A stretch of 45,502 nucleotides of DNA from Eubacteriaceae bacterium. Its GTDB lineage: Bacteria > Bacillota > Clostridia > Peptostreptococcales > Anaerovoracaceae. How positions within the stretch are numbered: the first letter of the stretch is position 1; the number at the start of each line of letters is the position of its first letter. The stretch covers positions 1 through 45,502 of the forward strand of contig JAQXLM010000141.1 of assembly GCA_029012125.1 (NCBI GenBank), read 5' to 3'. This document shows, one piece after another, positions 35,509 through 44,827 of this stretch. The position numbers and the translations under genes are program-made. Below the pieces are notes generated by a model, which was not told where the DNA came from, did not search any database, and was given only the letters and a program-made list of their open reading frames with translations.

Positions 35509-36073
35509 GACTATTACGGATTACATTTCACGTAATTTTTCGGAAAAAAGAAAAATACACACGGAGGGAGTGCGAACAACAGCAATCAAGCTATCGGAAA
35601 TGTACGGGGCAGATTCTGAAAAAGCTGAGCTGGCAGCACTGTTCCACGATATGTTCAGAGGAGTTCAGGTAGATGTAATTAATTATTATGTAAAGCATCT
35701 TGGGCTGGATAAAAAATACATTGGAAATCCCAATCTTGCTCACAGTAAAATAGCTGCACTTATTATGGAGAGGGATTATGATATCCACGACAGCGACATA
35801 ATAAATGCTGTAAGCTACCACACTACAGGAAGACCGGGAATGTCAGTTCTGGAGAAGGTTATTTATCTGGCAGATGCCATAGAACCAAACAGGAATTACC
35901 CCGGAATTGAGGAATTACGGCGAGTTGCTCAATCTGACCTTGACCGTGCTGTAATGATGTCTCTGGAGAGAACAATAGAATATGTGACACAGCAGGGGAA
36001 TTTTTTGGATGAGGATACGATAAAAGCCAGAGACTATTATTTAAAGGAGAAATCAATAAATGATGAACAATAA
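35486..36073 (+). CDS. yqeK: HD-domain protein YqeK (predicted Ap4A hydrolase)
   Basis: A 195-residue HD-superfamily phosphohydrolase. The metal site is H25, H54 and D55 (FHDM), with further ligands in LAHSKIAA and SYHTTGRPGMSVLEKVIYLADAIEPNR, the YqeK signature. YqeK homologues hydrolyse diadenosine tetraphosphate symmetrically to ADP. The frame is open to a GTG at 35468, but GAGGA (35473-35477) lies eight bases before the ATG at 35486, which I choose. It overlaps nadD by 23 bp. Confidence 0.92.
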   Translation: MNMDSINKTITDYISRNFSEKRKIHTEGVRTTAIKLSEMYGADSEKAELAALFHDMFRGVQVDVINYYVKHLGLDKKYIGNPNLAHSKIAALIMERDYDIHDSDIINAVSYHTTGRPGMSVLEKVIYLADAIEPNRNYPGIEELRRVAQSDLDRAVMMSLERTIEYVTQQGNFLDEDTIKARDYYLKEKSINDEQ

Positions 36074-36407
36074 AGAATATGCTTTATTAGCGGCCAATAA
36101 ACTGAATGAAAAGAAGGCCGTTGATATTACAATTATCGACATCAGCGAAAAAGCTTCATTTGCTGACTATATGGTTATTGCATCAGGTAATTCTGACAGA
36201 CAGGTTAACAGCCTGGTTGATGATGTGGAAGATGCATTTGCAAAGGAAGAGCTTTTTGCAAAGAGTATAGACGGAAAGAACGGCTCAGGCTGGGTATTAA
36301 TGGATTTTGGTGATATAGTTGTAAACATTTTCACCAAAGAAACGCGAGAAAAGTATAGTATTGAAAAAGTGTGGGGAGACTGCACCTTCATTGATATAGA
36401 AGAATAG
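36060..36407 (+). CDS. rsfS: Ribosome silencing factor RsfS
   Basis: A 115-residue RsfS/YbeB/Iojap protein that binds L14 of the 50S subunit and prevents joining with 30S during starvation. Conserved features are [43 protein letters not shown] and the C-terminal [15 protein letters not shown] lies ten bases before the first of two ATGs. It overlaps yqeK and lies 23 bases before leuS. Confidence 0.95.
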   Translation: MMNNKEYALLAANKLNEKKAVDITIIDISEKASFADYMVIASGNSDRQVNSLVDDVEDAFAKEELFAKSIDGKNGSGWVLMDFGDIVVNIFTKETREKYSIEKVWGDCTFIDIEE

Positions 36408-36430
36408 AAACATATTCAAGGAGATTTAAG

Positions 36431-38902
36431 ATGAACGAAAAGTACAATTTTAAAGAAATTGAAGAAAAATGGCAAAAGTATTGGGAGGAAAACGAATCCT
36501 TCAAAACCGTAGAAGATGAAAGCAAGAAAAAGTACTACGTACTTGAAATGTTCCCTTATCCATCAGGAAAGCTTCATATGGGTCATGTAAGAAACTATTC
36601 AATAGGTGACGTAATTGCAAGATGTCTTTCTATGCAGGGATATAATGTGCTTCATCCAATGGGATTTGACTCATTCGGTCTTCCTGCAGAGAATGCGGCA
36701 ATTAAGCATGGTGTAGAACCCGGAACATGGACATGGGACAATATTCACGAAATGGAAATTCAGCTTAGACAGCTGGGCCTTTCATATGACTGGAGCAGAG
36801 AAGTTCAGACTTGTAACCCTGATTATTACAAATGGATGCAGTGGATTTTCATTCAGTTCTATAATAAGGGACTTGCATACAAGAAGGAAAATCCTGTAAA
36901 CTGGTGCCCAAGCTGCCAGACAGTACTTGCAAATGAGCAGGTGGTTGACGGCTGCTGCGAAAGATGTGGAACAGCTGTTGGTAAGAAGAATCTGTCTCAG
37001 TGGTATTTCAAAATTACAGATTATGCTGAAAAGCTTCTTGATAACCTTGATAAGCTGGAAGGCTGGCCAAACAAGGTTAAGGTTATGCAGAAAAACTGGA
37101 TTGGCAAGTCAGTTGGTGCTGAAATCGATTTTAAAATTGATGAAACCGATAAACTGATGAAGGTATTCACAACCCGTGCAGATACATTGTTCGGCGTTAC
37201 TTACATGGTAATGGCTCCTGAGCATCCATATGTTATGGAACTTGTTGAAGGAACAGAATACGAAGCTCCTGTAAAAGAATATCTTGAAAAAGTTCAGCAT
37301 ATGAACGATATCGAAAGAACTTCGACAACTAATGAAAAGACAGGTGTATTTATCGGTAAGTATGCAGTTAACCCTGTTAACGGTAAGAAAGTTCCTATCT
37401 TTATTTCAGACTATGTACTTATGGGATATGGTACAGGTGCAATCATGGCTGTACCTGCACACGACCAGAGAGACTTTGATTTTGCAAAGAAATTCGATCT
37501 GGAAATAATACCGGTAGTAGATCCTGAAAATCCTGAAATTGATGTAAATGATCTTCACGAAGCTTTTGCCGCTGAAGGTAAGATGATAAACTCAGGAAAA
37601 TTTGATGGAATGAACAATAAAAAAGCTATCGAAGCAGTAATTGAATGGCTGGATAGCGAAGGAATCGGCAAGAAGACTGTAAACTACAGACTTCGTGACT
37701 GGCTGATTTCAAGACAGAGATACTGGGGAACACCTATTCCGATGATTTATTGTGATGATTGCGGATGGGTTCCTGAAAAAGAAGAAAATCTTCCTGTATT
37801 ACTTCCTACAGACGTTGAATTTACAGGAAAAGGAGAATCTCCATTAACCACATCCGCAACATTTGCAGAATGCTCATGTCCAAGATGCGGCAAGAAGGCA
37901 AAGAGAGAAATGGATACAATGGATACTTTCCTTGACTCTTCTTGGTATTTCTTAAGATATTGTGATCCTAAGAATACAGAAAAGGCATTTGATAAGGAAA
38001 AAGTCGACTACTGGATGAACGTTGATCAGTATATCGGTGGCGTAGAGCATGCAATTCTTCACCTGATGTATGCAAGATTCTTCCAGATGGCTCTGTATGA
38101 CTTAGGTCTGGTATCCGATGAGGAACCATTTAAAAATCTTCTGACTCAGGGTATGGTTAACAAAGATGGCAGAAAGATGAGTAAATCTTTAGGAAACGTG
38201 GTAAGCCCTGAGGAAATAATAAACAAATACGGCGCAGATACTGCAAGACTGTTTATCTTATTTGCGGCACCTCCTGAAAGAGAACTTGACTGGTCAGACC
38301 AGGGAGTTGAAGGAAGCTACAGATTCCTGAACAGAGTATGGCGTCTTGTATATGAATTTGTAAACAAATATGATGGAACTGAAACAGAATTTGAAGTTAA
38401 GACTCCGGCTGAAAAGAATCTTAACTATGTTCTTAACAGCACAATTAAGAAGGTTACGGAGGACGTCGGTGGACGTTTCAGCTTCAACACTGCTATCAGT
38501 TCTATTATGGAATTAGTAAATGAACTATATAAATACAAGGAATTACCGGGAGCAAATCAGGCATTCTTAAAGAAGGCAATTGATGTGCTTGTGATTATTC
38601 TTTCGCCGTTTACACCGCATATCTGTGAAGAAATGTGGGAAAGTCTGGGCAACAGCCAGTCCCTTACTCAGGTTTCATGGCCTGCCTATGATGAAGCAGC
38701 ACTTGTAAAGGATGCTGTAGAAATCGTTATTCAGGTTAACGGTAAGGTAAAAGAAAAGATGGTTGTTGACAACAATTTAAGTCGTGAAGACCTGGAAAAA
38801 ACTGCAATGAACAGTGATCAGGTTAAGGCACTTACAGAAGGTAAAAACGTTGTGAAGGTAATCGCAGTCCCTAATAAGCTTGTAAATATAGTAATCAAGT
38901 AA
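36431..38902 (+). CDS. leuS: Leucyl-tRNA synthetase
   Basis: An 823-residue class I synthetase. The HIGH signature appears as [16 protein letters not shown], the zinc-binding ZN1 region has CPSC and CCERC, the CP1 editing domain spans about residues 220-420 with the [14 protein letters not shown] threonine-rich motif and the [17 protein letters not shown] segment, and the catalytic KMSKS loop is [10 protein letters not shown]. Post-transfer editing of isoleucine or norvaline is expected to be intact. Length is typical of bacterial LeuRS (about 805-860). It serves the two tRNA-Leu genes seen around 24.5-24.75 kb. No T-box is present upstream. Confidence 0.98.
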   Translation: MNEKYNFKEIEEKWQKYWEENESFKTVEDESKKKYYVLEMFPYPSGKLHMGHVRNYSIGDVIARCLSMQGYNVLHPMGFDSFGLPAENAAIKHGVEPGTWTWDNIHEMEIQLRQLGLSYDWSREVQTCNPDYYKWMQWIFIQFYNKGLAYKKENPVNWCPSCQTVLANEQVVDGCCERCGTAVGKKNLSQWYFKITDYAEKLLDNLDKLEGWPNKVKVMQKNWIGKSVGAEIDFKIDETDKLMKVFTTRADTLFGVTYMVMAPEHPYVMELVEGTEYEAPVKEYLEKVQHMNDIERTSTTNEKTGVFIGKYAVNPVNGKKVPIFISDYVLMGYGTGAIMAVPAHDQRDFDFAKKFDLEIIPVVDPENPEIDVNDLHEAFAAEGKMINSGKFDGMNNKKAIEAVIEWLDSEGIGKKTVNYRLRDWLISRQRYWGTPIPMIYCDDCGWVPEKEENLPVLLPTDVEFTGKGESPLTTSATFAECSCPRCGKKAKREMDTMDTFLDSSWYFLRYCDPKNTEKAFDKEKVDYWMNVDQYIGGVEHAILHLMYARFFQMALYDLGLVSDEEPFKNLLTQGMVNKDGRKMSKSLGNVVSPEEIINKYGADTARLFILFAAPPERELDWSDQGVEGSYRFLNRVWRLVYEFVNKYDGTETEFEVKTPAEKNLNYVLNSTIKKVTEDVGGRFSFNTAISSIMELVNELYKYKELPGANQAFLKKAIDVLVIILSPFTPHICEEMWESLGNSQSLTQVSWPAYDEAALVKDAVEIVIQVNGKVKEKMVVDNNLSREDLEKTAMNSDQVKALTEGKNVVKVIAVPNKLVNIVIK

Positions 38903-38912
38903 AGGGGAAATA

Positions 38913-40820
38913 ATGAGAGATTACAACGGCAGTAAAAGCAAAAAGCAAAAGAAAAATCCTTTTGAAGGCGCTTTGAAGCCAAAGGTAAAGCAGAAGCCAA
39001 AATCCGCAAAGACTAATGCAAAGGCTTCCGGCAAAGCCAAACCAAAGGCAAAACCAAAGCATTCAAAAGCTTCGACTCAAACAAAGTCAGTAAAGAATAA
39101 TAATACAGTTGTTTCTGCAAAGGTCGGTGTTTCAAAAGCCACCGACAGCAGAAACAATTCTCAGTATGCAGAAAACCTTAAGATTATTCCTTTAGGTGGA
39201 TTAAACGAAATCGGAAAAAACATCACTCTGTTAGAGTACAAGGATCAGATTCTGATAATTGACTGCGGAATGTCATTCCCTGAAGACGGAATGTATGGAA
39301 TTGATGTGGTAATTCCGGATTTCAGTTATCTGCAAAAGAATTCTGAAAAAATAGTCGGTATGGTAATAACCCACGGTCATGAAGACCATATAGGTGGAAT
39401 TCCGTACTTTTTAAAACAGTTAAACGTTCCGATTTATGGTACAAGACTTACTTTAGGACTAATAGAAAATAAATTGGAAGAGCATGGACTTAAGGCTAAT
39501 CTAAATACGATAAAGGCAGGACGGAGGTTTAAGCTTGGTGATTTTCGAATCGAACCAATCAGAACCACTCATTCAATACCTGATGCAATATGTCTGTATA
39601 TACAGACACCGGCAGCAACACTGTTCCATACCGGAGACTTTAAAATCGACTATACTCCAATAGATGAGGATCCCATTGATCTTGCTAAATTTGCAGAGAT
39701 TGGTAAAAAGGGTGTAGATATTATGCTGGCTGACAGTACAAATGCTACCAGACCGGGATTCACTTCATCCGAGCAGGTTGTTGGCACAACCCTTGACGGT
39801 ATTTTTAGAGAAGCACAAAACAGAATCATTATCGCTTCATTCTCATCCAATGTTCATCGTGTTCAGAAGATAATAGAGCTTGCAGCAAAATACGGAAGAA
39901 AATTTGCTGTATCAGGCAGAAGCATGGATAAGGTTGTATCCCTTGCTGAAGAACTTGGATACCTGCGAATTCCGGCGGGAATGCTGGTTGATTTAAACAA
40001 AACGAAAAACATTCCTGACAAGGAACTTGTAATAATTACGACAGGAAGCCAGGGAGAGCCTATGTCAGCTTTAGCCAGAATGGCCAGCGATGACCATAAA
40101 AGCGTAAAGCTAAAGAAAGGCGATACGGTTATTCTTTCATCAACTCCTATTCCGGGAAATGAAAAAGCCGTATCAACAGTTGTAAACAAACTTTTTGAAA
40201 AAGAAGTAAATGTTATCTACAATGATATAGCGGATATTCACGTAAGCGGACACGCCTGTCAGGAAGAACTTAAGCTTATTCAGATGCTTATAAAACCTAA
40301 GTACTTCATGCCGGTTCACGGTGAGTACAGACATCTGGTTCATCATGCATCCCTTGCCGAATCAATCGGCATGGATAGGGACAGGATATTCATTCTTTCC
40401 AATGGAGACCAGCTTACAATTGATAAGAATAAAGCTATTAAATTCCGCAATGTTGCGAGTGCGGAGGATATTCTTGTCGACGGGCTCGGCATCGGAGATG
40501 TTGGAAATATCGTTTTACGTGACAGAAAACAACTCTCAGAATCAGGGCTGATTATCGTAGTCTTTGCTCTGGAAGCTTCTACAGGTCAGCTTATGTCAGG
40601 TCCCGATATCGTCTCAAGAGGCTTCGTATATGTGAGAGAGCATGAGGAACTGATTAATGAAGCCAAGGAAAGGGCTTTAAAAACCATTGAAGCATGTATA
40701 GAGAATAACAATAAGGACTGGAACTCTATCAAAAACAGTGTAAGAGACGACATGAGAAAGTTTATTTATAACAAGACTGAGAGAAGTCCTATTATACTAC
40801 CGATAATACTTGAAGTATAA
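38913..40820 (+). CDS. rnj: Ribonuclease J
   Basis: A 635-residue beta-CASP metallo-beta-lactamase RNase with 5'-3' exonuclease and endonuclease activity, central to mRNA decay and rRNA maturation in Firmicutes. The metal motif THGHEDH gives H154, H156, D158 and H159; HTGDFK, DSTNA, the beta-CASP SSTPIPGNEKAV and HVSGHA follow. The first 80 or so residues are a low-complexity Lys/Ala/Pro/Ser-rich basic tail before KIIPLGGLNEIGKN, making the protein longer than the 555-residue Bacillus enzymes. The extension may bind RNA or ribosomes. It follows leuS by ten bases. Confidence 0.95.
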   Translation: MRDYNGSKSKKQKKNPFEGALKPKVKQKPKSAKTNAKASGKAKPKAKPKHSKASTQTKSVKNNNTVVSAKVGVSKATDSRNNSQYAENLKIIPLGGLNEIGKNITLLEYKDQILIIDCGMSFPEDGMYGIDVVIPDFSYLQKNSEKIVGMVITHGHEDHIGGIPYFLKQLNVPIYGTRLTLGLIENKLEEHGLKANLNTIKAGRRFKLGDFRIEPIRTTHSIPDAICLYIQTPAATLFHTGDFKIDYTPIDEDPIDLAKFAEIGKKGVDIMLADSTNATRPGFTSSEQVVGTTLDGIFREAQNRIIIASFSSNVHRVQKIIELAAKYGRKFAVSGRSMDKVVSLAEELGYLRIPAGMLVDLNKTKNIPDKELVIITTGSQGEPMSALARMASDDHKSVKLKKGDTVILSSTPIPGNEKAVSTVVNKLFEKEVNVIYNDIADIHVSGHACQEELKLIQMLIKPKYFMPVHGEYRHLVHHASLAESIGMDRDRIFILSNGDQLTIDKNKAIKFRNVASAEDILVDGLGIGDVGNIVLRDRKQLSESGLIIVVFALEASTGQLMSGPDIVSRGFVYVREHEELINEAKERALKTIEACIENNNKDWNSIKNSVRDDMRKFIYNKTERSPIILPIILEV

Positions 40821-40831
40821 GGAGAAAAGAA

Positions 40832-41170
40832 ATGAATGTATATGATCAGGCTCACGGACTGGCAAAAGCAATCAGCGAGTCAGAAGAGTTTAAACAATTC
40901 AATCAGTTAAAAAAGGCAATTGACGCAAATGAAAACCTGTCCAAAATGGTAAAGGACTTCCAGATGAAACAGTTTGAAGTTCAGACTAAACAGATGATGG
41001 GAGAACAGGTAGGCGCTGACATAATGGGTCAGGTTCAGGAATTATATCAGATTATGGCGAAAGATCCTCTTGCTGCTCAGTATCTTCAGGCTGAAATGAG
41101 ATTTAACCTTATGATGAATGACGTATATAAAATCCTGGGTGATGCAATTGGGCTTGGCAACAGTAAATAA
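40832..41170 (+). CDS. YlbF/YmcA family protein
   Basis: A 112-residue, almost all-helical protein of the YlbF/YmcA (Com_YlbF) family. It shows the pattern AHGLAKAISESEEFKQFNQLKKAIDANENLSKMVKDFQ typical of the group. In B. subtilis YlbF, YmcA and YaaT form the Y-complex that works with RNase Y in mRNA maturation and influences sporulation and competence. Only one paralogue lies here, next to the RNase J gene, which fits a role in RNA decay. AAGGAG-like GGAGAAAAGA precedes the start. Confidence 0.85.
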   Translation: MNVYDQAHGLAKAISESEEFKQFNQLKKAIDANENLSKMVKDFQMKQFEVQTKQMMGEQVGADIMGQVQELYQIMAKDPLAAQYLQAEMRFNLMMNDVYKILGDAIGLGNSK

Positions 41171-41182
41171 TTTTGGTATAAT
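41154..41182 (+). promoter_or_regulatory. Promoter of efp
   Basis: TTGGCA (41154-41159), 17-bp spacer, perfect TATAAT (41177-41182) with an upstream TGG, an extended -10. The -35 lies inside the end of the ylbF-like gene. A small CGAATA/TATTCG inverted repeat follows in the leader at about 41190-41203. Confidence 0.85.
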
Positions 41183-41235
41183 ACTAGTCGAATAAGTATT
41201 CGTATTTAAATTTTAATGAAAGTGAGAATAGAACA

Positions 41236-41796
41236 ATGATTTATGCAGGCGATTTTAGAAAAGGTGTTACATTTGAAATCAACGGAGAGCCACATGTTGT
41301 TTTGGATTTCCAGCATGTTAAACCAGGTAAGGGTGCAGCTTTTGTAAGAACAAAGTATAAGAATATCTTATCAGGAGCAACAAGAGAAGAAGCATTTAAC
41401 CCTGATGACAAATTCCCAAAGGCTCATATAGAAACTAAGGTTATGCAGTATCTGTATAACGATGGTGAGCTGTACTACTTCATGGATCCGGAAACATATG
41501 ATCAGATTCCTATTAACTTTGAACAGGTTGAAGATGCGATAAAGTTCCTGAGAGAAAATGACGAGGCAACGATTAAGTTCTATAAGGGAAATCCATTCCT
41601 GGTAGAAGCACCAAACTTTGTTGACCTTATTGTTACAGAAACTGAACCGGGTGTTAAGGGTAACACAGCTACAAACGTAACAAAGGCAGCTACAGTTGAG
41701 ACAGGAGCAGTTATCCAGGTTCCTATCTTTATTGAAGAAGGCGAAAAAATTCAGATTGACACTAGATCCGGTGAATATCTGGGAAGATCAAAATAA
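41236..41796 (+). CDS. efp: Elongation factor P
   Basis: A 186-residue three-domain translation factor that relieves ribosome stalling at consecutive prolines. The modification loop reads [10 protein letters not shown] with K32 at the tip, the position that is 5-aminopentanolylated in B. subtilis. The C-terminal signature ([28 protein letters not shown]) and the end GEYLGRS are complete. It has its own promoter. The ribosome-binding site is weak. A stable hairpin follows the stop codon. Confidence 0.97.
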   Translation: MIYAGDFRKGVTFEINGEPHVVLDFQHVKPGKGAAFVRTKYKNILSGATREEAFNPDDKFPKAHIETKVMQYLYNDGELYYFMDPETYDQIPINFEQVEDAIKFLRENDEATIKFYKGNPFLVEAPNFVDLIVTETEPGVKGNTATNVTKAATVETGAVIQVPIFIEEGEKIQIDTRSGEYLGRSK

Positions 41797-41809
41797 GTAA
41801 CTATGACCA

Positions 41810-41834
41810 AAAGGGATGCTTACAGCGTCCCTTT
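41810..41834 (+). terminator. Hairpin after efp (possible weak terminator)
   Basis: A 10-bp stem (AAAGGGATGC with GCGTCCCTTT, one G-T pair) and five-base loop lie 13 bases after efp. Only the three T of the stem follow, so termination would be inefficient and mltG may be partly co-transcribed. Confidence 0.5.
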
Positions 41835-41858
41835 GTGAATATTCGAGGTAATAATCAA

Positions 41859-42899
41859 ATGGCAAAGAAATCGAAACTGATTATCGTATTCGTTATTGTA
41901 ATAATTGCAGTAATGCTAGCCGGAGTGTTATATTTTAATTCCGGTCTTTCACCGGTATCTGACAGTGACAACACTGAGATAACCGTAGATATTGCTGAGG
42001 GAAGTTCAGCATATGGAATACTGGACTCTTTAGATGAAGCAGGTTTGGTAAAGAACAAATTATGTGCAAAAGTATATCTTAAGCTTTTCGGACCTGATAA
42101 TCTTCAGGCATATACCTATGTGTTGGATAAAACCATGAGTTTTAAAGATATTATCAAGGTTATTTCCGAAGGTGACTTAAAATATGTCCTTACTTCAAGA
42201 TTTACCATTGTAGAAGGAACAACCTCCAAGGATGCAGCAGTGTCTATCAGTCAGACAATAGGCGTTGATCCTGAGGATATTCTGCAGAAATGGAGTGACA
42301 GAGATTTTCTTGAAAAACTGATTTCTGATTACTGGTTCCTTACAGATGAAATTTTTGCAGATGGAATACTGTGCCCATTGGAAGGATATCTGTATCCTGA
42401 CACATATTTTCTGATTGCAAAAAATCCTACTGTAGAAGAGGTTACAAGACAGATTCTGGACAACACTGAGGAAAAACTAAACGGAATTGACGGAATAAAA
42501 AAACAGGGAAGCATACATCAGCTTCTGACTTTTTCTTCTATTGTTGAGTGTGAATCAATGTTTGAAGAAGACAGACCGAAAATTGCCGGAGTTTTCAAAA
42601 ATCGTCTTGAACAGGAGATGCCTTTACAGAGCGATATAACTGTGCTATATGCTTTGGGAGAAAAGAGAGTAGATGTGAGAGAATCGGATCTTAAGGTAGA
42701 CTCCAAATTCAATACATATATGTATCCGGGGCTTCCTGTTGGACCTGTTTCCAACCCTTCAGCAGCTGCAATCGAAGATTGTATCAATTTCGAAAAAAAT
42801 GACTATTTGTATTTCTTTGCTACTGAAGACGGTAAAGTCCTCTATAGTAAAACATACGATGAACATCTTAAGACCATAGATGAGAATGGATGGTACTAA
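41859..42899 (+). CDS. mltG: Endolytic murein transglycosylase MltG
   Basis: A 346-residue single-pass membrane protein of the YceG family that cleaves nascent peptidoglycan strands and limits glycan length. A transmembrane helix spans about residues 6-28, followed by a LysM-like subdomain (EITVDIAEGSSAYGILDSL) and the catalytic domain with FSSIVECESMFEEDRPKIAGVFKNRL, where the first Glu matches the catalytic residue of E. coli MltG, and LPVGPVSNPSAAAIE. A GTG at 41835 is in frame but lies beside the preceding hairpin; ATG at 41859 has GAGGT nine bases upstream. The mltG-trmR-trhP order mirrors yrrL-yrrM-yrrN/O of Bacillus. Confidence 0.93.
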   Translation: MAKKSKLIIVFVIVIIAVMLAGVLYFNSGLSPVSDSDNTEITVDIAEGSSAYGILDSLDEAGLVKNKLCAKVYLKLFGPDNLQAYTYVLDKTMSFKDIIKVISEGDLKYVLTSRFTIVEGTTSKDAAVSISQTIGVDPEDILQKWSDRDFLEKLISDYWFLTDEIFADGILCPLEGYLYPDTYFLIAKNPTVEEVTRQILDNTEEKLNGIDGIKKQGSIHQLLTFSSIVECESMFEEDRPKIAGVFKNRLEQEMPLQSDITVLYALGEKRVDVRESDLKVDSKFNTYMYPGLPVGPVSNPSAAAIEDCINFEKNDYLYFFATEDGKVLYSKTYDEHLKTIDENGWY

Positions 42900-43568
42900 T
42901 TGAAAAACATTACTAATGAATTAGTTGAAAACTATATAACCAAATATTACAGGCCTGTGAATGAAAGTCTGGAACAGCTTAGACTGGTGGGTGAAAAGGA
43001 CCATGTGCCTATTATTCAGAGAGATACTGAAAACGTTCTCAATTCATACCTGAAGTTGAAACAGCCAAAAAGAATTCTGGAAATAGGTACAGCAATAGGT
43101 TATTCAGCTATTTATTTTGCGACAGTGTGTAAGGACTCTGAAGTATACACTATTGAAAAGGACGAAATAATGCGTCAGGCAGCCCTAAACAACTTTCAGG
43201 AAAGTGGACTGAATGATAGGATACATTCCTTATTCGGTGATGGACAGGAACAGATTGAGAAGCTGCAGGATCAGGGGATAAAAGACTTTGATTTTGTATT
43301 TGTCGATGCAGCAAAGAGTCATTATAAGAGATTCCTTGAAGCGGCCCTTAAGGTATGCTCCAATAACGCACTTATTATTTCTGACAACATATTAATGCGC
43401 GGAATGACTGCATCTGATGACTTTGATGAACACAGAAAACATAAGACAAATATTAGAAAGATGAGAGAATACATAGACTTCATCTGCACACAGGAGGACC
43501 TTGAAACAAGTCTTCTGGCGGTAGGTGACGGACTTGGTATCACAATCTACAGAGGTAATAATGAATAG
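42900..43568 (+). CDS. trmR: tRNA 5-hydroxyuridine methyltransferase TrmR (YrrM family)
   Basis: A 222-residue O-methyltransferase. The SAM-binding motif is ILEIGTAIGYSAIYFA, followed by EKDEIMRQAALNNF, DFVFVDAAKSHYKRFLE and SDNILMRG with the metal-binding acidic residues. TrmR converts 5-hydroxyuridine at position 34 of tRNAs to 5-methoxyuridine, using the product of the U32-family hydroxylase encoded next. The only sensible start is the TTG directly after the mltG stop codon, with a weak ribosome-binding site, so translation probably depends on mltG. It overlaps trhP by 8 bp. Confidence 0.88.
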   Translation: MKNITNELVENYITKYYRPVNESLEQLRLVGEKDHVPIIQRDTENVLNSYLKLKQPKRILEIGTAIGYSAIYFATVCKDSEVYTIEKDEIMRQAALNNFQESGLNDRIHSLFGDGQEQIEKLQDQGIKDFDFVFVDAAKSHYKRFLEAALKVCSNNALIISDNILMRGMTASDDFDEHRKHKTNIRKMREYIDFICTQEDLETSLLAVGDGLGITIYRGNNE

Positions 43569-44793
43569 AGAAGACTTTGAATTACTTGCTCCTGCCGGAG
43601 ATCTTGAAAAACTGAAAACAGCCATTATTTACGGTGCTGACGCCGTATATTTTGGAGGAGAGCTTTTCAGCCTGCGTGCAGGTGCGGGGAACCTAACCCT
43701 GGATGAAATGAAGGAAGGGGTGGCATTTGCCCACGAGAGAGGCAAAAGATGCTATCTGACAATCAACATTTTTGCTCACAATGAGGATATTGTACCATTG
43801 ACAGAATATCTGAACCGGATAAAAGAAATTGATATAGATGCCTTTATTGTAAGCGATCCTGGAATCATTGATTTAATACAGGAAATCATACCTGATGCTG
43901 AAATTCACCTGAGTACTCAGGCAAACATGACCAACTATCGTACTGCCAACTTCTGGCATAAGATGGGAGTGAAAAGGCTTGTTCTTGCAAGAGAATTGAC
44001 CTTTGAGGAAATCAAAGGCATCAGAGCAAATATACCTGAAGAAATGGAGCTTGAAGCTTTTGTTCATGGTGCTATGTGCATCTCTTATTCCGGAAGGTGT
44101 TTGTTAAGCAATTTTATGATAGAAAGAGATGCTAACAGAGGAGCGTGTGCACATCCGTGCAGGTGGAAGTATTCACTGGTTGAAGAGAAAAGACCGGGCG
44201 AATACTATCCGGTGGAGGAGGATGGCAGAGGAACTTATATTTTAAACTCTCGTGATCTGTGTATGATTGAGCATCTGCCGGAAATCATTGAAAGCGGAAT
44301 AATGAGTGCCAAAATCGAAGGACGTATGAAGAGCAGCTTTTATGTTGCAACTATTATCCATGCGTACAGACAGGCTATAGATGCATATTTTAAGGATCCG
44401 GAAAACTATGTTTTCAATCATGAATGGCTGAGAGAACTGAAAAAAGCCAGCCACCGGGAGTTTACCACAGGTTTCTATTTTGATCAGCCTACCAATCTTG
44501 ACCAGAATTATCAGACCAGTGCCTATACGAGAGAATATGCTTTTGTTGGAATCGTCAGAAGCTACGATACCGAAACAGGGTATGCGGTAATAGAACAGAG
44601 AAATAAAATGGTGCTGGGTGATGAAATAGAAATTTTCGGGCCTGATGTTGAGTTCTTCCGGCAGACTATTACGGAAATGTATGACGAGGAAAGCGGAGAA
44701 CCTATTGATGCGGCACCTCATCCTCAACAGATTATCAGAATGAAGATGGACAAACCTGTTAAGGAAAACTACATGTTAAGAAAAAAGAAATAA
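43561..44793 (+). CDS. trhP: Peptidase U32-family tRNA hydroxylation protein TrhP
   Basis: A 410-residue protein of the U32 family, needed with prephenate for hydroxylation of U34 in tRNA. It starts with NREDFELLAPAGDLEKLKTAI, then YGADAVYFGG, and carries the family cysteine cluster in GAMCISYSGRCLLSN and RGACAHPCRW, thought to bind an iron-sulfur cluster. KIEGRMKSSFYVA is also typical. The C-terminal beta-barrel part (YAFVGIVRSYDTETGYAVIEQRNK) is present. An upstream in-frame start at 43525 lies within trmR; ATG at 43561 has AGAGGT in position. Only one trhP copy is seen, whereas Bacillus has two (yrrN and yrrO). Confidence 0.9.
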   Translation: MNREDFELLAPAGDLEKLKTAIIYGADAVYFGGELFSLRAGAGNLTLDEMKEGVAFAHERGKRCYLTINIFAHNEDIVPLTEYLNRIKEIDIDAFIVSDPGIIDLIQEIIPDAEIHLSTQANMTNYRTANFWHKMGVKRLVLARELTFEEIKGIRANIPEEMELEAFVHGAMCISYSGRCLLSNFMIERDANRGACAHPCRWKYSLVEEKRPGEYYPVEEDGRGTYILNSRDLCMIEHLPEIIESGIMSAKIEGRMKSSFYVATIIHAYRQAIDAYFKDPENYVFNHEWLRELKKASHREFTTGFYFDQPTNLDQNYQTSAYTREYAFVGIVRSYDTETGYAVIEQRNKMVLGDEIEIFGPDVEFFRQTITEMYDEESGEPIDAAPHPQQIIRMKMDKPVKENYMLRKKK

Positions 44794-44827
44794 GCCTATA
44801 ATTTAAGGAGAAACAAGTAATCAAAAA

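Noticed and set aside
31860..36431. T-box leaders before hisS, aspS or leuS
   Set aside because: Gaps are only 2-23 bases and lack the T-box sequence; these synthetase genes are read from upstream promoters.
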